DNA from: Epiperipatus broadwayi
Lineage: Eukaryota > Onychophora > Udeonychophora > Euonychophora > Peripatidae
Direction of reading: 5' to 3'
Assembly (NCBI GenBank): GCA_028023455.1
Contig: JAQFVV010013302.1
Location: 64,001 to 128,000, forward strand
DNA length: 64,000 nt
Shown: in pieces, positions 1 to 12,654 of the stretch
Layout: every line of letters starts with the position of its first letter
Numbering within the stretch: the stretch's first letter is position 1
The notes under the pieces: model-generated
The model's input: the letters and a program-made list of their open reading frames with translations, nothing else
Database searches by the model: none
What the model was told of the DNA's origin: nothing
Made by a program: the position numbers and the translations under genes

Positions 1-1124
1 AAGTATATATGTATACGCATGTACATTAAAAATTGATAAAATTCAACTCTTGTAAATGAAACATTATTTAATATAACAAAATATAACTCCATTATATTAA
101 TGTACTAATGAGAATCATACTTATTGTCTGAAGATAGATGCTCATTTCTAATTTTATTGATTGTGTTACAACATACACATTTATTCTCAATCATAGCATA
201 ATATTTTTTATATGGTCACTTGGATCATTGTTTTTAAATTTTTAAAGTCCAGAAGTTCTTATAGTGCAACAATAATCTACTGACCTATCATCCTCTACAA
301 TTTGGGTCTTAACTCATTATATAAGTTTGAAACTCTGCAATTCTAATCACATTTAGGATTTTTCTTTTAAATAGATGGCAATTGGTAAATAGTTAGCAAA
401 CTATGCTTAACTGGAAGATAAAAATGAAAAACTGTTGAAAACAATCATCACCTAACAATTGACAAACACGAAGAATAACGATTAGTTTGATTGTTTCTTT
501 AAGAAAACAATTGGAGAGGTTATTTGTCTTGTATTGGTCTACTTAGTGCCTTTTTACCTTTCTCCTAACTTCCATAACATTTATTAACAGGAACAAAATT
601 ATTAAATATCTTAGTAAAAGAAATATAACTCCCATTAAAAATGATGAAATATAGAAAAAAAGACTTGTAGTGAATAAGGGAAATGAAAGTAAACAAGGAG
701 GTAGTTATGTTTATATATCAAAGGGTATTACTTACAGCAAATGGAATAGAATAAACCAATAAAAAAATAAAATATATCAAGCTTAGGGTTATGTTTAAAA
801 GAAAAAACTGGGTTTTTTTTTAACTTTTTATTTGTGAAACACTAAATTTGATTTAAATGAAGCAAATAAAAACATGTTGGTAATAAAAATAGTAAGATAA
901 ACAATGGTTCAGACTGATTTAAGAAATCAAAAATAAATAATATGAGCATAAAAACAAACAAAAAGATGTCATTTTTAAGTAGATGCTAAGATAGATAGAT
1001 ATAAAATCATCTAAAAAAGACTTAAATTTGAACTGCATAAAGTATTTTTTTATAATTAAAAAAAAGCTTCCAATACAAATATGTAAAAAAGCCTTTGCAA
1101 TGGACTGAAAAACATATTTTTGTA
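1..1124. other. A+T-rich DNA without recognisable gene
   Basis: I see no coding frame of useful length, no RNA gene and no recognisable repeat. The sequence is low-complexity A+T-rich DNA with homopolymer runs. It could be intronic or intergenic. Confidence 0.6.
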
Positions 1125-1366
1125 TATATATATATTACTTATAATCAATCTCCACATATACACTTTAATGAATTTTTTTTACAGAATTCCTTTAATTTCC
1201 TAACAGTTTCAACTGTCCTGCAGTCTTCATAAAAATTCCTTTAATTTCCTAACAGTGCTCTGATAAAGTCTGCAGGACAGTCAAAACTGTTAGGAAATTA
1301 AAGGAATTGTATGAAAAAATTTGCGTTAAAGCGTATATGTGGAGATTGATTCTAAGTAATATATAT
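1125..1366. repeat. Fold-back (snap-back) element, family S, copy 1
   Basis: A near-perfect inverted repeat. The left arm (about 1125-1229) includes AATCAATCTCCACATATAC and AATTTCCTAACAGTTTCAAC; the right arm (about 1262-1366) carries their reverse complements. A partial third copy of the arm (TTCCTTTAATTTCCTAACAG, about 1237-1256) lies in the loop. The central motif, CTGCAGGACAGT followed by AAAACTGT, recurs in the fold-back at 8990-9250, so the two belong to one family. No protein is encoded. It is probably a non-autonomous DNA element (MITE or fold-back), but no target duplication was identified. Confidence 0.7.
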
Positions 1367-4300
1367 GCATGAATATATGAAGGAATACAAAAAAGTAAAG
1401 GAGAAGATATAAGAATAATATATCTTGATATATGAAGTTTCCCAGTTTCATGATCTATCTCTAAACTTTAGATAAAGAATTAATAATAATATTAAAGAGA
1501 TTACAATAATTAAAAAACTACCATTAAAATGATAAAGTATTGTTTAGTTTTACCAGTTTGGCTTTGACAGATAGAGTGTAAACATGCAACACACACACAT
1601 ATTTAGTTCAATATAGTCATAAATAAAAAATATTTTCATATGATTTCCACTGAGCAAATAGCATAATTTAATTAAGAATTAAATGGATTTTAATAATCTG
1701 AGTTTAATTACTTCAAGTTTAAAAAATTAATAACATACTAGGAACTTACTTTAAGTAAATGATATCACATTGCAAATTTATTTATTGAGAATTACAATTA
1801 TCTAAATTATTCTAAAAGGATACAATTTAGATAATGTCTTATATGTTTGTTATGAATACCAACCTAGCTGAAAGAAAAGGAAAATTGTTACATATAACCA
1901 ACGAATAATGTCAATTTGAATTACTAAAACAACTCACATAATTAGCAATACTTTAGGTTGAAAGGCATCTTTAAATAAAATTCTATGTTTAGGCATTAAA
2001 AAAGAAATACTTTACACTCTTTTCTGAATTTATCTTTATTTATGTTGCTAACTTCATACATTTTCATACAAAATGCAAGTTTTTTAATATTTAATTGTTT
2101 AAAAAACAATTAATTATTTTTATTTTCAGATTCAGATAATCCATGTTCTCAAAGAATCCACATAAATTTGATTTAAATACATTCAGCAATAGAAAATGAA
2201 TTGGAGTAACATTTGTGAATAATTATGCAAATATTCTATTTCCTCACTTCTGACAAAAGCAATCAATATTCTGACTGCATTTGAGCAGATCATATTTTAC
2301 TAAATCAGATTGTTTTAATTGTGAATGTATTTTTTCAAACTAGTATTTGTATTCTATATAAATATCTCTACATATAATCATGTCAGAGAAGATATTTGTT
2401 GAAAGCATCTATTTGATTAGTCACTGATATAATACCCTCTTTTCAAATCTATGTGGACCATTTGCTTAAAATATAACCAATAGACTAAAGAAATGTATTC
2501 TTCCAGAAGAATGCCCATAAAATAAAATATAGAACCCTTGATCCATTTAATTATATGAATCCATAAAACATTCAATACATACATATTGTGGCCATTTGAA
2601 TAGGCACAAGGGTTTAAGATACTTTGTATCTGCATTAAATAGCTATATTGTATATAAAAAAAATGAAATAGCCTTAGAATTTTAAAATTTTTGCTGGAGA
2701 TTGTTTAAAGCTTAAATATGGATTGCTTATGCAGTTTATAGACCACTTTATAAGTATTTATTAGTATTATTGTGGTTAATGAGGTATTTAGTGTAAGGAA
2801 GGGGGGTTGTTTATTAATGGAATTGATACATCTTGTTGGAAAGATGCAAAGTTATCCTGTGTTAGTATAATATTATTTGAATGGTTTCAAAATCCTTTAT
2901 TCATTAATTCTTATCCTTTTGTCAACAGTTAATAGCAGTTTCAATTATATTTAGTTAAGATGGTTCAATATTTAGGTTGTAGTACATGTGTATGCATGTA
3001 TGAATCTGCATTATGTTTCATTTCATTTTCATCTTTAATAACAGCAAATAATAGTATATTCACAATAAAAACATTTAAATAACAGTAATTATCTTAAATA
3101 GTTTAACAAATATATATTTCTTTCCAATGATTAATAGATAGTTATATCAATGGATTATTTTATAAATTGAATAAATTATTAATCATTTTTATTTGATAGT
3201 TAATTAATATTCATTTTTCTTTCAAGTTTGTAAAAGCTATTTATTTTATTATTTGTATTTTTTTTCTTGTCTTCATTTAGTTTTAAAAATCAAAATGATT
3301 TTTTTTTTTTGAAAAGATTTGTTTTTGCATATGTAATTAGTTAGTTAGCAAGATGCATGGGAGTAACCTTTAAAAAAGGCAAATGAACTTTGCTAAAAAG
3401 AGTTTTAGTTTTTAACAAAGATTTTCAGTGTAAAATTTTTGCTCTTTATAATGTAATTGTAGACAGTAAACAGTGGTTCATGTATTCTAAAAATTAAAGC
3501 CAGTTGCTGAAGTCAGATTGACTTTGAAAAGACTTTAGAGTAAAAACTTCCAAAGGAGCTGCAGAACTTTATTATGGAAAAAATTAATTAAAAAAATGCA
3601 ATTCTAAGGTTTTAAAAAAGGTACGGTTTGGTTAAGTCTCTTCGATTTAAACATTTCTGAATTAATCCCTTTATAACTATTACTCTTTTAAAAATGTATG
3701 TCAATAATGTCTAGTCTATATTATTTCATTTAATTGCCATTTTAAATAAGAATGGTGTACATAAATATTATTGTTGTATCATTAAGCAATGTATTTTTTT
3801 TGATATATATGGAAAACGCATGCAGAACTGTTCTATAGAATATATTTTAATTTCTCACTATTTTTCATGTAGTGTTCTTTGTGAAGATTATACATAGATT
3901 TAAGGATATGTCTATTATGATAGATCATACTATGTTTAAGTTCATCATAAGGGGATAACAGTATTCATTTATTTGATATTTCTGGAGCTAATATGTATTT
4001 TTAAATTAAGGAAATAAAATGTAAGCTATTTCTGTTTAAATTGAATAGAAGGACAGAAATGCGGGTAATTTTTGTTCTCTTCAATAAGGACGGAATATAA
4101 AATAAAGTATTATTAATTATGGAATTACTAAGGACAATTTAAAGTATTATTAAATGCTATTCAGAAAAATACTAAGGATAATCGCGTATTTAATCCAGAA
4201 CTGCACGGAGAATGTCTTATATTTTCAGTATAATAAAGAAGAAATTCACTGCTTGTGTATGATTTGGTACCTCAAGTGGATATGCTATGAACACTGAAAG

Positions 4301-4576
4301 GTGCTGGGCATATTTAAGTTATGCTTATATTTTTTTTTAAAGTTATACTGCAGAAGTGCATTTTAGTTTAAATTCAGTTTGGAATGTGTCCCATATTGTT
4401 TCGTAAAACCATGGAACCGAGCTTTGCAAATGAACTTTTATTTTAAATGACAAAACTAGTAACCTTTGTTTCTTTATTTTTTTTTTATTGCTTGTCATAA
4501 TTAATATATATGATAGGTAGATAGGTTCTATTTATTATTATGTTCATTTATAATCTGGGTTATTTTGATTTTCAAG
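1367..4576. other. A+T-rich DNA without recognisable gene
   Basis: No credible coding frame, RNA gene or repeat was recognised over about 3.2 kb. Short frames with stop-poor low-complexity sequence occur by chance. From about 4150 onward the sequence becomes slightly less A+T-rich (for example AATCGCG and CTGCACGGAGAATG near 4180-4215), just before the exon-like island at 4577. Confidence 0.5.
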
Positions 4577-4613
4577 ACCGTCTCCGGAGCTTACTCAAAT
4601 GAGGAGTAGGACG
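4577..4613 (+). CDS. Candidate 37-nt micro-exon (uncertain)
   Basis: A sharply G+C-richer 37-nt island is bounded by a pyrimidine-rich acceptor-like stretch ending TTTTCAAG and by a donor-like GTAAAAA. Only one of the three frames is open through it; it encodes RPSPELTQMRSRT when the preceding codon is completed from the acceptor side (one leading base, then twelve full codons). The other two frames stop inside. The same bases form a nested hairpin (ACCGTC pairing with GACGGT), so a structured RNA element is an alternative reading. No protein family was recognised. That this is an exon is inference from composition and splice-like borders alone. Confidence 0.25.
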
Positions 4614-7061
4614 GTAAAAATTGATTGTGTTCAAATAGGTCTTATTGTTTCCTTACGAGGATGAAAGAAATATTTTTTTAAATATATTATTAGAGAGGTT
4701 TACATTTATTTTTGTATACTTTATTATCTCAAAGTGAAAATTTTGTTCTTTTGAGAATTTTTTTTTTTTTTTTAAATCAACGAACGTATAACAGAAATAG
4801 TTTGTTAGATATGAAAGAAAGTTTGTTCTGTAATAATTAGAACCATTAAATTTTTAAAAAAAGTAACCTAAAATTTATTAAATTAAAAGTTATGCCTTAA
4901 TGCAATATCTAATTATCGTATTACCTGCTTAGTGTGTAATTTTGAGTTAATATTATATATACTTTTTATTCGCGGGTGTGTGTTTGTTTTGCACAATTAT
5001 AATATTTGTTTAATAAAGTATAATTTGTGAATATTTTATGCATAAATTTCGTACACTGTCGTATTCTACTGAGTTGAACAGATTGGTATGCTATCTGGAA
5101 ATATTTGTCTGCCAGCATGTATTTATAAGGTTCGATATTTAGAGAAGCTATGAGAATAGAAAGAAATCTGACTGCGTTGTAATGTCTATAGGGATAAAAG
5201 ATCTTGCTTATTTAGTATATGTTAATAATTTTCCATGAGTAGAGTCTAGTTTATTTTATATGTGTATGATTAATGATATTTTTTTTTGAAGTGATGTTCT
5301 TAGGGCCCTGGTGAAGAGAACTTAAATCCCCACCAATAATGTATTTAGAAGTAAATGAGTTATTGTTAAAATATGATTAAATGATGTTTAGGAAGTTATG
5401 TAACGTTTTCCTTGGATTCTTGGTAATGAATTATTGTAGAAGTGTTCGGTAAGAGTTATCTGCTCCTCATGTAGATCCCCCTTGTAACGTATAGTATATA
5501 TAATCATAAAAATATAGCTTTGTGTTAATCAATATGTGGCTAGATAAATTGTTAGATTAACTCTTGATGTAGTATTAGTGTCATATTTTTATTGATGAAT
5601 TACGACATTGTTCGAAATAAAATAATTGTATGATATTTTCTTAATGAATGGAGAGTTTATAGAAAAGATTGTTTTACATTATTGCTGCTTGAGCGTGCAC
5701 ACACACGCGTAATATAAATAATATCGCGTATATAAAGTATAGAATTATTGAAATTAAAATGAGAAATAAATGCTTTTGAAATATACTACATTCATTTAAT
5801 AGAAGTATAAAGTATTAAGATTAAAACGGGAAATAAATATTTTAAAATACAGTGTATTTATTTAAATAATGTTACAAATCATCAAATCATCAGAATAAAC
5901 ATGATTTTGTGCTATAAATGAAAGGTATACGTAATTGAAAGTGATTATTAGTCAATTAGAGAAAGTTGCTTTGCTGAAAGCCAAATATAAGTAATTTGAT
6001 TTATTTGGTTAATCAAGAGTAATATCCACTCAAAAGTTTTTTTTTTTGTGTTAATAATATAGCATGTTATTTATTTATTATCATATAGATGAAACATGTA
6101 GGCAAAGCCTGTGTTCAAAGTCAGAATATTAAAGTTTTGTTATTAATTTGTTTTGATGGTAGGGACAATCCTAAACTGATGTTCGAAGTTTATTTAATAA
6201 TTAAAATCTATAAAACAAATAGTCCATTTGTAAATATCATGTTAACCAAGTTTATTTTATTTGTTATAATAAATGATTTGTTTTAGTTATTTAAAATCTT
6301 AAGAACTGTGTCTTGAGTTATTCTTGTGTACATTCGTATTTCCATTTCCACAACTCCACATTTCATAAATCTATTATAAAACAGATATATTATTTTAGAG
6401 TTATAATATTAAATTTGCTAGTGTCTGACAATATTGTATTTCTTAATCTAAACATTATAAAGGGTATTTGCCACTTGATAAACGTATTAGAAAGGTTGCC
6501 AGGTCAGTATATTTGTGAGATGATGATAGGAGATTAAAATACCCTATCTCTGTCATTATCTTATTATTGAAACACAGTAAAATATTTTAGTCAATTTGTT
6601 TCATTATACTTTATCATATTTTATAATTATAACTTATGAGCCAATGTAGTTTATTTAATTCAACTGTGTTTGTTAAATTCTCTGAGATCTTATTGTTTAT
6701 TTCTTGATTGGCATTAAGATAGATGTTTAGATTATAATATGCCAAGTCATAGAATTGTTAAGAGTATAATTATAGCAAGCTGATATATGTTATACTTGGA
6801 TGAAGGAAGAAAGTAAGTTTAAAGTATATTTTAATAGACTGTACTAAGTAAACATTATGATTCTTTATCATACAATTAATTAACAAAGGAATTTACATTA
6901 TATTGAATATTTTATATTTCTTCTTTTATTCATTTATTATCATATATCTTATGAACTGCCTATAGCCTCCCACTGAGCTGAGCTGAACATAAACTTAAAT
7001 ATAGAGTCTCAGTAATAATTTTATATTATATCTTTTGTTATATTGTTCTATTCATTAATAG
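4614..7061. other. A+T-rich DNA, slightly more complex, without gene
   Basis: No gene was recognised. The stretch at about 4900-5700 has more CpG and mixed sequence than its surroundings (for example CGCGGGTGTG near 4972 and ACACGCGTAATA near 5703). Frames at about 6090-6540 are short, low-complexity and look like chance openings. Confidence 0.45.
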
Positions 7062-7118
7062 AACTGGTGCCTGGGCATTTTGCTCATGTAATGCATATGA
7101 GCGGTGTTGGGAGTGTAG
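7062..7118 (+). CDS. Candidate 57-nt exon (weak)
   Basis: A 57-nt island richer in G and C sits between an acceptor-like TTCTATTCATTAATAG and a donor-like GTTATA. Two frames are open: one reads TGAWAFCSCNAYERCWEC, which is cysteine-rich, and the other LVPGHFAHVMHMSGVGSV. The first frame ends with two bases of a split codon and is phase-compatible with the candidate exon at 14660. It is not phase-compatible with the one at 4577. No family was recognised. This may be chance. Confidence 0.15.
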
Positions 7119-7385
7119 GTTATAATATATATATATATATTAAGAGTCTTTTCCTGAAGATTTGTGATGATGGTGTTCTTGTTGTATTTTTATATTGGAT
7201 TATTTCTATCATCTAATATGTGTATTGTATGTCTTCAGAAAAATTTAACTTTATTTAAATATTTCAAATACATTCGACTGTTAGTAATAGCACACCAAAT
7301 AGGTTCGTTTATGCACAATGTTTCAAGAGCTATTTATTATTCTTGCCTCTTCTTCAGGTATTGCTGGCTTGATTAGTGACAGTAC

Positions 7386-7452
7386 TAGCATTGGATTCGA
7401 ACCTGGACCTTTAGATTCTTGAGTATTGAATTTTAAGGTAATGCTCAACCCT
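7386..7452 (-). repeat. tRNA-like remnant with B-box
   Basis: On the minus strand the sequence contains CCAGGTTCGAATCC, a perfect Pol III B-box core, preceded by GGTTGAGCATTACC, which could be a decayed A-box. The flanking bases do not make a good T-stem and the whole does not fold as a cloverleaf. It is therefore more likely the tRNA-derived head of an old SINE than a tRNA gene. Confidence 0.35.
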
Positions 7453-7861
7453 TATTTTTAAAAGGAGGTTGCCTTGACAACAGTTTGAAATTGTTGATTG
7501 TTATTGATATTGAGATTGTCTAAGAGTTTACTGGCTATTAATGATATATATTAAGGTACTAGTAAACTTACAAGTTTTAATTTCTTTCATTCCCACCACT
7601 TTATAATAGATAAATATATTAATGATTATTCTCAATCATTTACTAGGCTAAAGATAATATTATTTTTAAACCAGATATAAACTTATTAATATATTCATAT
7701 CATATATAATAAATTATTTAGCAACACTATAAATATAAAATTAATTATTTTGAAGATTTAATATTACTTTAATTAATATATAAAATATATGGATATCAAA
7801 AATGCACATATAAAATAACTTAAAAGAACAATTGATATGTTTTACCTATGAAGATATTTGT
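7453..7861. other. A+T-rich DNA without recognisable gene
   Basis: Nothing recognisable. Low-complexity A+T-rich sequence. Confidence 0.6.
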
Positions 7862-8060
7862 CAAAAAACAGGCAAAACTCTCCATACAGTAGTGCCATTC
7901 AGTACAAGCCAGAGTAATCAATGGATTCCAGAAGGTTTATGCATAAAATCTCTATCTAGTGCCTACTCATTAATATTCCCAGATTAGTTTCTGGCTTGTG
8001 GCTTTCATCAGTGAGGAGCCTTGTTTCTGAAGATATTGGATGAGTAGGCATCATGTGACG
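7862..8060 (-). mobile_element. Fold-back element, family F, copy A
   Basis: The left end AACAGGCAAAACTCTCCATA followed by GTAGTGCCATTCAG is the terminal inverted repeat seen in full at 42312-42569. The centre holds the hammerhead-like motif (see 7966-8033). The right terminal repeat is missing. Instead, a segment with TTCTGAAGATATTGGATGAG is present twice in tandem (about 8024-8100). The copy looks truncated and locally rearranged. Confidence 0.65.
7966..8033 (-). ncRNA. Hammerhead-like ribozyme motif, family F copy A (probably inactive)
   Basis: Read on the minus strand, CTGATGA (8005-8011) is followed 13 nt later by GAAAC and then TAATC and TGGGA. That is the order and spacing of a type I hammerhead: core strand 1, stem II, core strand 2, very short stem III, NUH, stem I. 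CTCA before the core pairs with TGGG after the cleavage triplet. Stem II (AAGCCACAAGCCA) cannot pair in this copy, and the triplet is AUC where the sibling copies have GUC. It is a relic at best. Confidence 0.35.
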
Positions 8061-8989
8061 TTCTGAAGATATTGGATGAGTGATCATGTGATGTTTAGTG
8101 GTTTAAGATATTTGTCATTATAATAAGTATTTATTTACATTTATTCACTATATATATATTACATATAGTGAAATTTGAAAAAAAAAATAATCCATAGAAA
8201 TATTTATGACATCTGTCAACAAAAGTCCTCTTAATATTGCCACACAGATACCTTGTACCATCTTTTACTGTTTGTAATGATCTAATAAATTTTTTAATAT
8301 TTTTATTGCATCTATTAATATCTATTGATGAGAATTACTCTAATTTATTAATTATTTTTTTATATGCCCAAACAATAAAAATTATATTTTCTTCATAATA
8401 TTATGTTTAAATCCATTCTTTTTTTAAATCTATTTTTTTGCTTTCATAATGTTTATTTTCTTTTATTTTATTACCTTATTTTGAATCTTTGAATCTAAAT
8501 TCCATAAGCTAAATCAAGCAAAATTATAAAGGTGCAGTTAATATACATTCTTAATATTAAATTATTTTTAATTTTCTGTTTACTTACTATATATGATTCA
8601 TTTTAGTTGAAAAAATTAATAAGCAAACTGGAACACTTTCTCAGCTATATTTTCATTCTTATATTTTAAGCAAATAAATCTTTTAAAATTCCTTATCAAA
8701 ATTTGTTCTTTACTAATTAAGTTTAACTTACAAATCGCTGGCTGCAAATTTACATGCTTACAAAGAAATAAGAATATTAAGGATGATTGAAATCAATTGT
8801 ATTTACTATTCTTACACCCCAATCACATAAGAAAAGTGGCATCTATAATAAGTAAAAAAACTATTTCATAAATATAAGATGTATGTTTTACTGAGACAAA
8901 TAATAAAATAGACATTATATTTAATTAATAAATGCTATTTACTGTAATATGTTTGAATCAAAGTATTGTGCATACTAGAATACCAATGC
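8061..8989. other. A+T-rich DNA without recognisable gene
   Basis: Apart from the short tandem tail of the preceding fold-back element (to about 8100), I see no gene, RNA or repeat. Confidence 0.55.
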
Positions 8990-9250
8990 AACAATATATC
9001 TTTTTAAAATAATTACAACCCTTTTTAAGCAAAAAAATATTTATTATTATAATTACAGTTTCAACTGTACCTTGCAGTCTTCTTCAGATATCATTCTATT
9101 TCTCTACTGGTGGAAAGGAAAAAGTAAAGACATAGAATGAGATCTGAAGAAGACTGCAAGGAACAGTCAAAACTGTAATTATAATAATATTTTTTTGCTT
9201 AAAAGGTGTAAGAAGATTGTAATTATTTTAAAAAGATATATTGTTGTATA
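8990..9250. repeat. Fold-back element, family S, copy 2
   Basis: An inverted repeat of about 260 bp. The left arm (about 8990-9105) contains AATTACAGTTTCAACTGT and TTGCAGTCTTCTTCAGAT; the right arm (about 9132-9249) contains the complements. The central core matches the fold-back at 1125-1366, while the outer arms differ in sequence. The shared core within unlike arms suggests a conserved functional centre, or repeated capture of flanking DNA by fold-back duplication. Confidence 0.7.
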
Positions 9251-9713
9251 TGAAGAAGTAAAAGTAAGAAAGAGGAAAAAGTATTTATAGAATATAATAA
9301 TAAAAAATTAGTGGATTATTAAAATTAAACTTATTTTCTTTTTAGGACCACTGACTTAACCATCATTATTTATGTTGAAATTCTTTGCTCAGAGTAATTA
9401 TTTTAGAAAAAGGGGTGTCAAGTTAAGAGAGATACTTATAAATCAATTCTTAACTGAGAAAAAAATGAAGAGATAGAAAAATCTCAAGTCCTTGATTTGA
9501 TATATTGGGCTTTGCATGCAATGATCACATAATAAATAATACAAAAAATTTAAATAACAGAAGTGATTTTAATTTAAAATAGATTCATATATCATATAAT
9601 TTAAATAATTATATGACGTTTATAATTTTTATAATTAATATCACTAAGATAAGTAATAATAATTATATTTATAAAGCGCATAACCGTTAAGTAAAGTAAT
9701 ATTTCTTAAGACT
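9251..9713. other. A+T-rich DNA without recognisable gene
   Basis: Nothing recognisable. Confidence 0.6.
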
Positions 9714-9898
9714 ATAACCTTAAGACTATGCGCCTGAAAAAACAATAGTAGGGGCCTCTGCAAATCTTTAATACAAGATTTATTTAAAAGACAAGGGCAA
9801 CCACTCTTATCTTTTAAATAAATATTGTGTTAAAGATTTGCAGAGGTCCCTACTGTCGTTTTTTCAGGCACATAATCTTAAAGTTATAATCTTAAGAT
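9714..9898. mobile_element. Fold-back/MITE with about 85-bp inverted repeats, family M
   Basis: The arms are CTTAAGACTATAACCTTAAG and GCAGAGG around TTTGCAGAGG. They include CCTGAAAAAACAATAGTAGG on the left and CCTACTGTCGTTTTTTCAGG on the right, and meet in a short A+T-rich centre near 9795-9805. The element has no coding capacity. A half-copy of the same family lies at about 39393-39490, which shows that it is dispersed. It is probably a non-autonomous DNA transposon. Confidence 0.7.
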
Positions 9899-12654
9899 AA
9901 ATAATGTAATCTTTAAATAGTTCATCCCATAGTAAACACATCTTTAACAGGCTTTACTCACCAGAAATGCTAATTGCCTGATCATTGAGAGTCGGAAATA
10001 TTTACCTATTAATAAATATTTGATAGTTATTGGGGTTAGCAATGAGTTGACTACCTGAAAAAAAAAAAATCAATTCGATTGGCATTTTAAAAATTTCAAA
10101 TTTTGCCAATATTATTAATAAAAATTTCTATATTTTTTTTTATAAATTTTATAATTTATCCATGAATAATGCTGCTATAAAATATTTGAACTTAAGTGTA
10201 TTAAAGTGTTACATTTTTATAAATATCTGGATATATATATGAATATAGACATAAATGCTTTTGAAAAGATATTTATTAAAAATTTTTAAATATCAAAAGT
10301 AAAAAAAAAACTATTTAAAAAGTATTATTTATAAATGACAAATTTTTGATAGTTATCCAAATTTGCTACCAACTTGAAGAAACCATCCATTAAATAATGT
10401 TCTATGTGATAGAGAAGCCACCAATCTCAAGGTGATCATAATACATTATTCAGATAGAAACATTTCATTTGCCAAAAAATATGACTCACCTTTGAGTGAT
10501 AAACATATACAACTGATAATCAATAATTATATGATATTTAAAAACTTTAATTAATAATATGTCTATTTTATTTTTTAGATAATTATTAGCTGAAGATAAA
10601 GAGTTGTCCCCTCCCCTTCCACATGTTATTCTTTTATTTTTTAAATCCCATTAGTATACTACTTATTTCTAATTATAGTATATAATCTTGAAATAATAAG
10701 TGTCTATATTATTTATAAACATTTTGCTGATATGAAGAACACCATTTAGGAAAATGAGATCAGAACACAATGAAATAATAGGATTAATATGCACTAAATT
10801 CAAGTAAACATATAATAAACTACATTAAAATATTAAATTATTTATTATCTACCACTATTTCCCCCCACATAGTTCTAAATTACTTGGTTGATATTTGTGA
10901 GGAAACTATCTCGCTATTGTTGATTATTTATCAGTATCAATTCGAAAGTTGAATATGATTAGTAGAATGAATATATTGTGTTTCAAATAATTTATTTCCA
11001 ATTACTTTAGCCTCCTTTCATCATGCTCAATTAAACTCATTGCATCATGTATATATTTCATATCATTTTCAGTCTAAGAGCAGATTTAACTTTATCCATA
11101 TCACTTTTTCTGAGTGTTTTTATCTTTCCCAATATTTTTGAGATAATAATTGTTTTTTAATGTGGTATGTTAATTATAAAATAATATATATATCACACTA
11201 ACCTCTTTTCTTAAGCAATATAAGATTTCAAAGTTGCAGATCTGATATTATGTGATTTTAGTGGCCATATTTGTTTTTGTTATCATTTATCTTGTTATTC
11301 ATATATTCTATGTATAATACTTTTTACAATTACTTTTAGATTTAATTAATTTATGGAAACTTTGATTTAAAAAACTGATTAAAAAACAGGTACATATTTA
11401 TAAAATTTGATTTTGGCATTATATTTATATTAAGATATGTGTTTGTTTTTTACTACAATTTGATATAATTAAATAAGCTTGCTTTTTTAAAATTGCAATG
11501 CATCAAATATATGTTTAGGAATGTTTAGAAATAAATGTATATGTCAATAAACACAGCAATTAAACACACACATAATTAAACAGAAGCAGAATAACTTAAA
11601 AAATATAAATAACTACTCTTACTCTCATTGTCATTAAACCAAAGAATTAATAGTCAATTATTTATTTTATTAGTCTACGATTTTATTAAAACTTAGTTTT
11701 TGACAAATATTAGATCAAAGATGAATTTTGTCTTTGAACCAGATGTTAAGGTAGATTTAAAATAAAATAAAATTATTAATACTGCATTTATTTATACCTG
11801 GCTTAAGATTCAAATTCACCCTTCTTCCAGCATTTGTCAAAAAAATCAAAATCTTAATAAAACAAGAGAGCATTATAGTAAATTTCTTGAACATTTTATT
11901 ATCAGTTTAATGACAATGAAAGTAAGTATAGATATTGGATATTTGATAACACTTTGAAGTTAGTATGTTTTTATTAATATATGTATATTAGGGATTTGAA
12001 ACTTAACATTTGAGATATTTGAAAAGAAAGTATGCAAGTATGCCTTTTGTTTATTTTAAAATCAATACACAGTAAAAATATTACAAAAAAATTATTACAT
12101 TTTATTTTGAAGATAGATTTCATATAAAATACCTTTCTTTTTCAAGCACACTAATAAATTATATGTGAAAGGCCACATACAAACATATATAAAAATAGAC
12201 ATAAAAAGTGTGTTGTGTTACACAATACACAGGACATCAAAGTTGAAAGCATTAACAAAAATAACACCAAAATAGAATAATGCAGTTATAAAAAAACAGG
12301 ATAATAATAGACTGATTGAAAGTTCATTTATTTATGGATATACTAAAATATATGCGAATAAATATGTACCTGAATATAATTTATTTTTTATTATCAGATC
12401 AATCATTTTAACTTTAACATACAGAATTACATTATGTTCATGCTTTGGGCTTCTTTTAAACAAAATTTTTATTTAATATCTCATAATAGAAGTATGGAAA
12501 CTAAAATACTATAAAGTCTTATTATAATCATTGTAACATTACCCAATATGCATTGCTCTGTGTATTGAAATAATGAAAAGTCTAACTCAAAGATGATTTT
12601 TGATGCCAGACAGTAATGTGCAAAATTTGCAAATTCAGATTTATAATTCTCTAA
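9899..12654. other. A+T-rich DNA without recognisable gene
   Basis: About 2.75 kb with no credible coding frame and no recognised repeat. There are a few short poly-C and poly-A runs and scattered AT dinucleotides. Confidence 0.55.

Noticed and set aside
1257-1300. CTGATAA ... CTGCAGGACAG ... AAAAC in fold-back S as a hammerhead ribozyme
   Set aside because: Core strand 1 is altered (CTGATAA here, CTGAAGA at 9142-9150). There is no room for stem I between the putative cleavage base and the core, so the resemblance is limited to stem II and the AAAAC.
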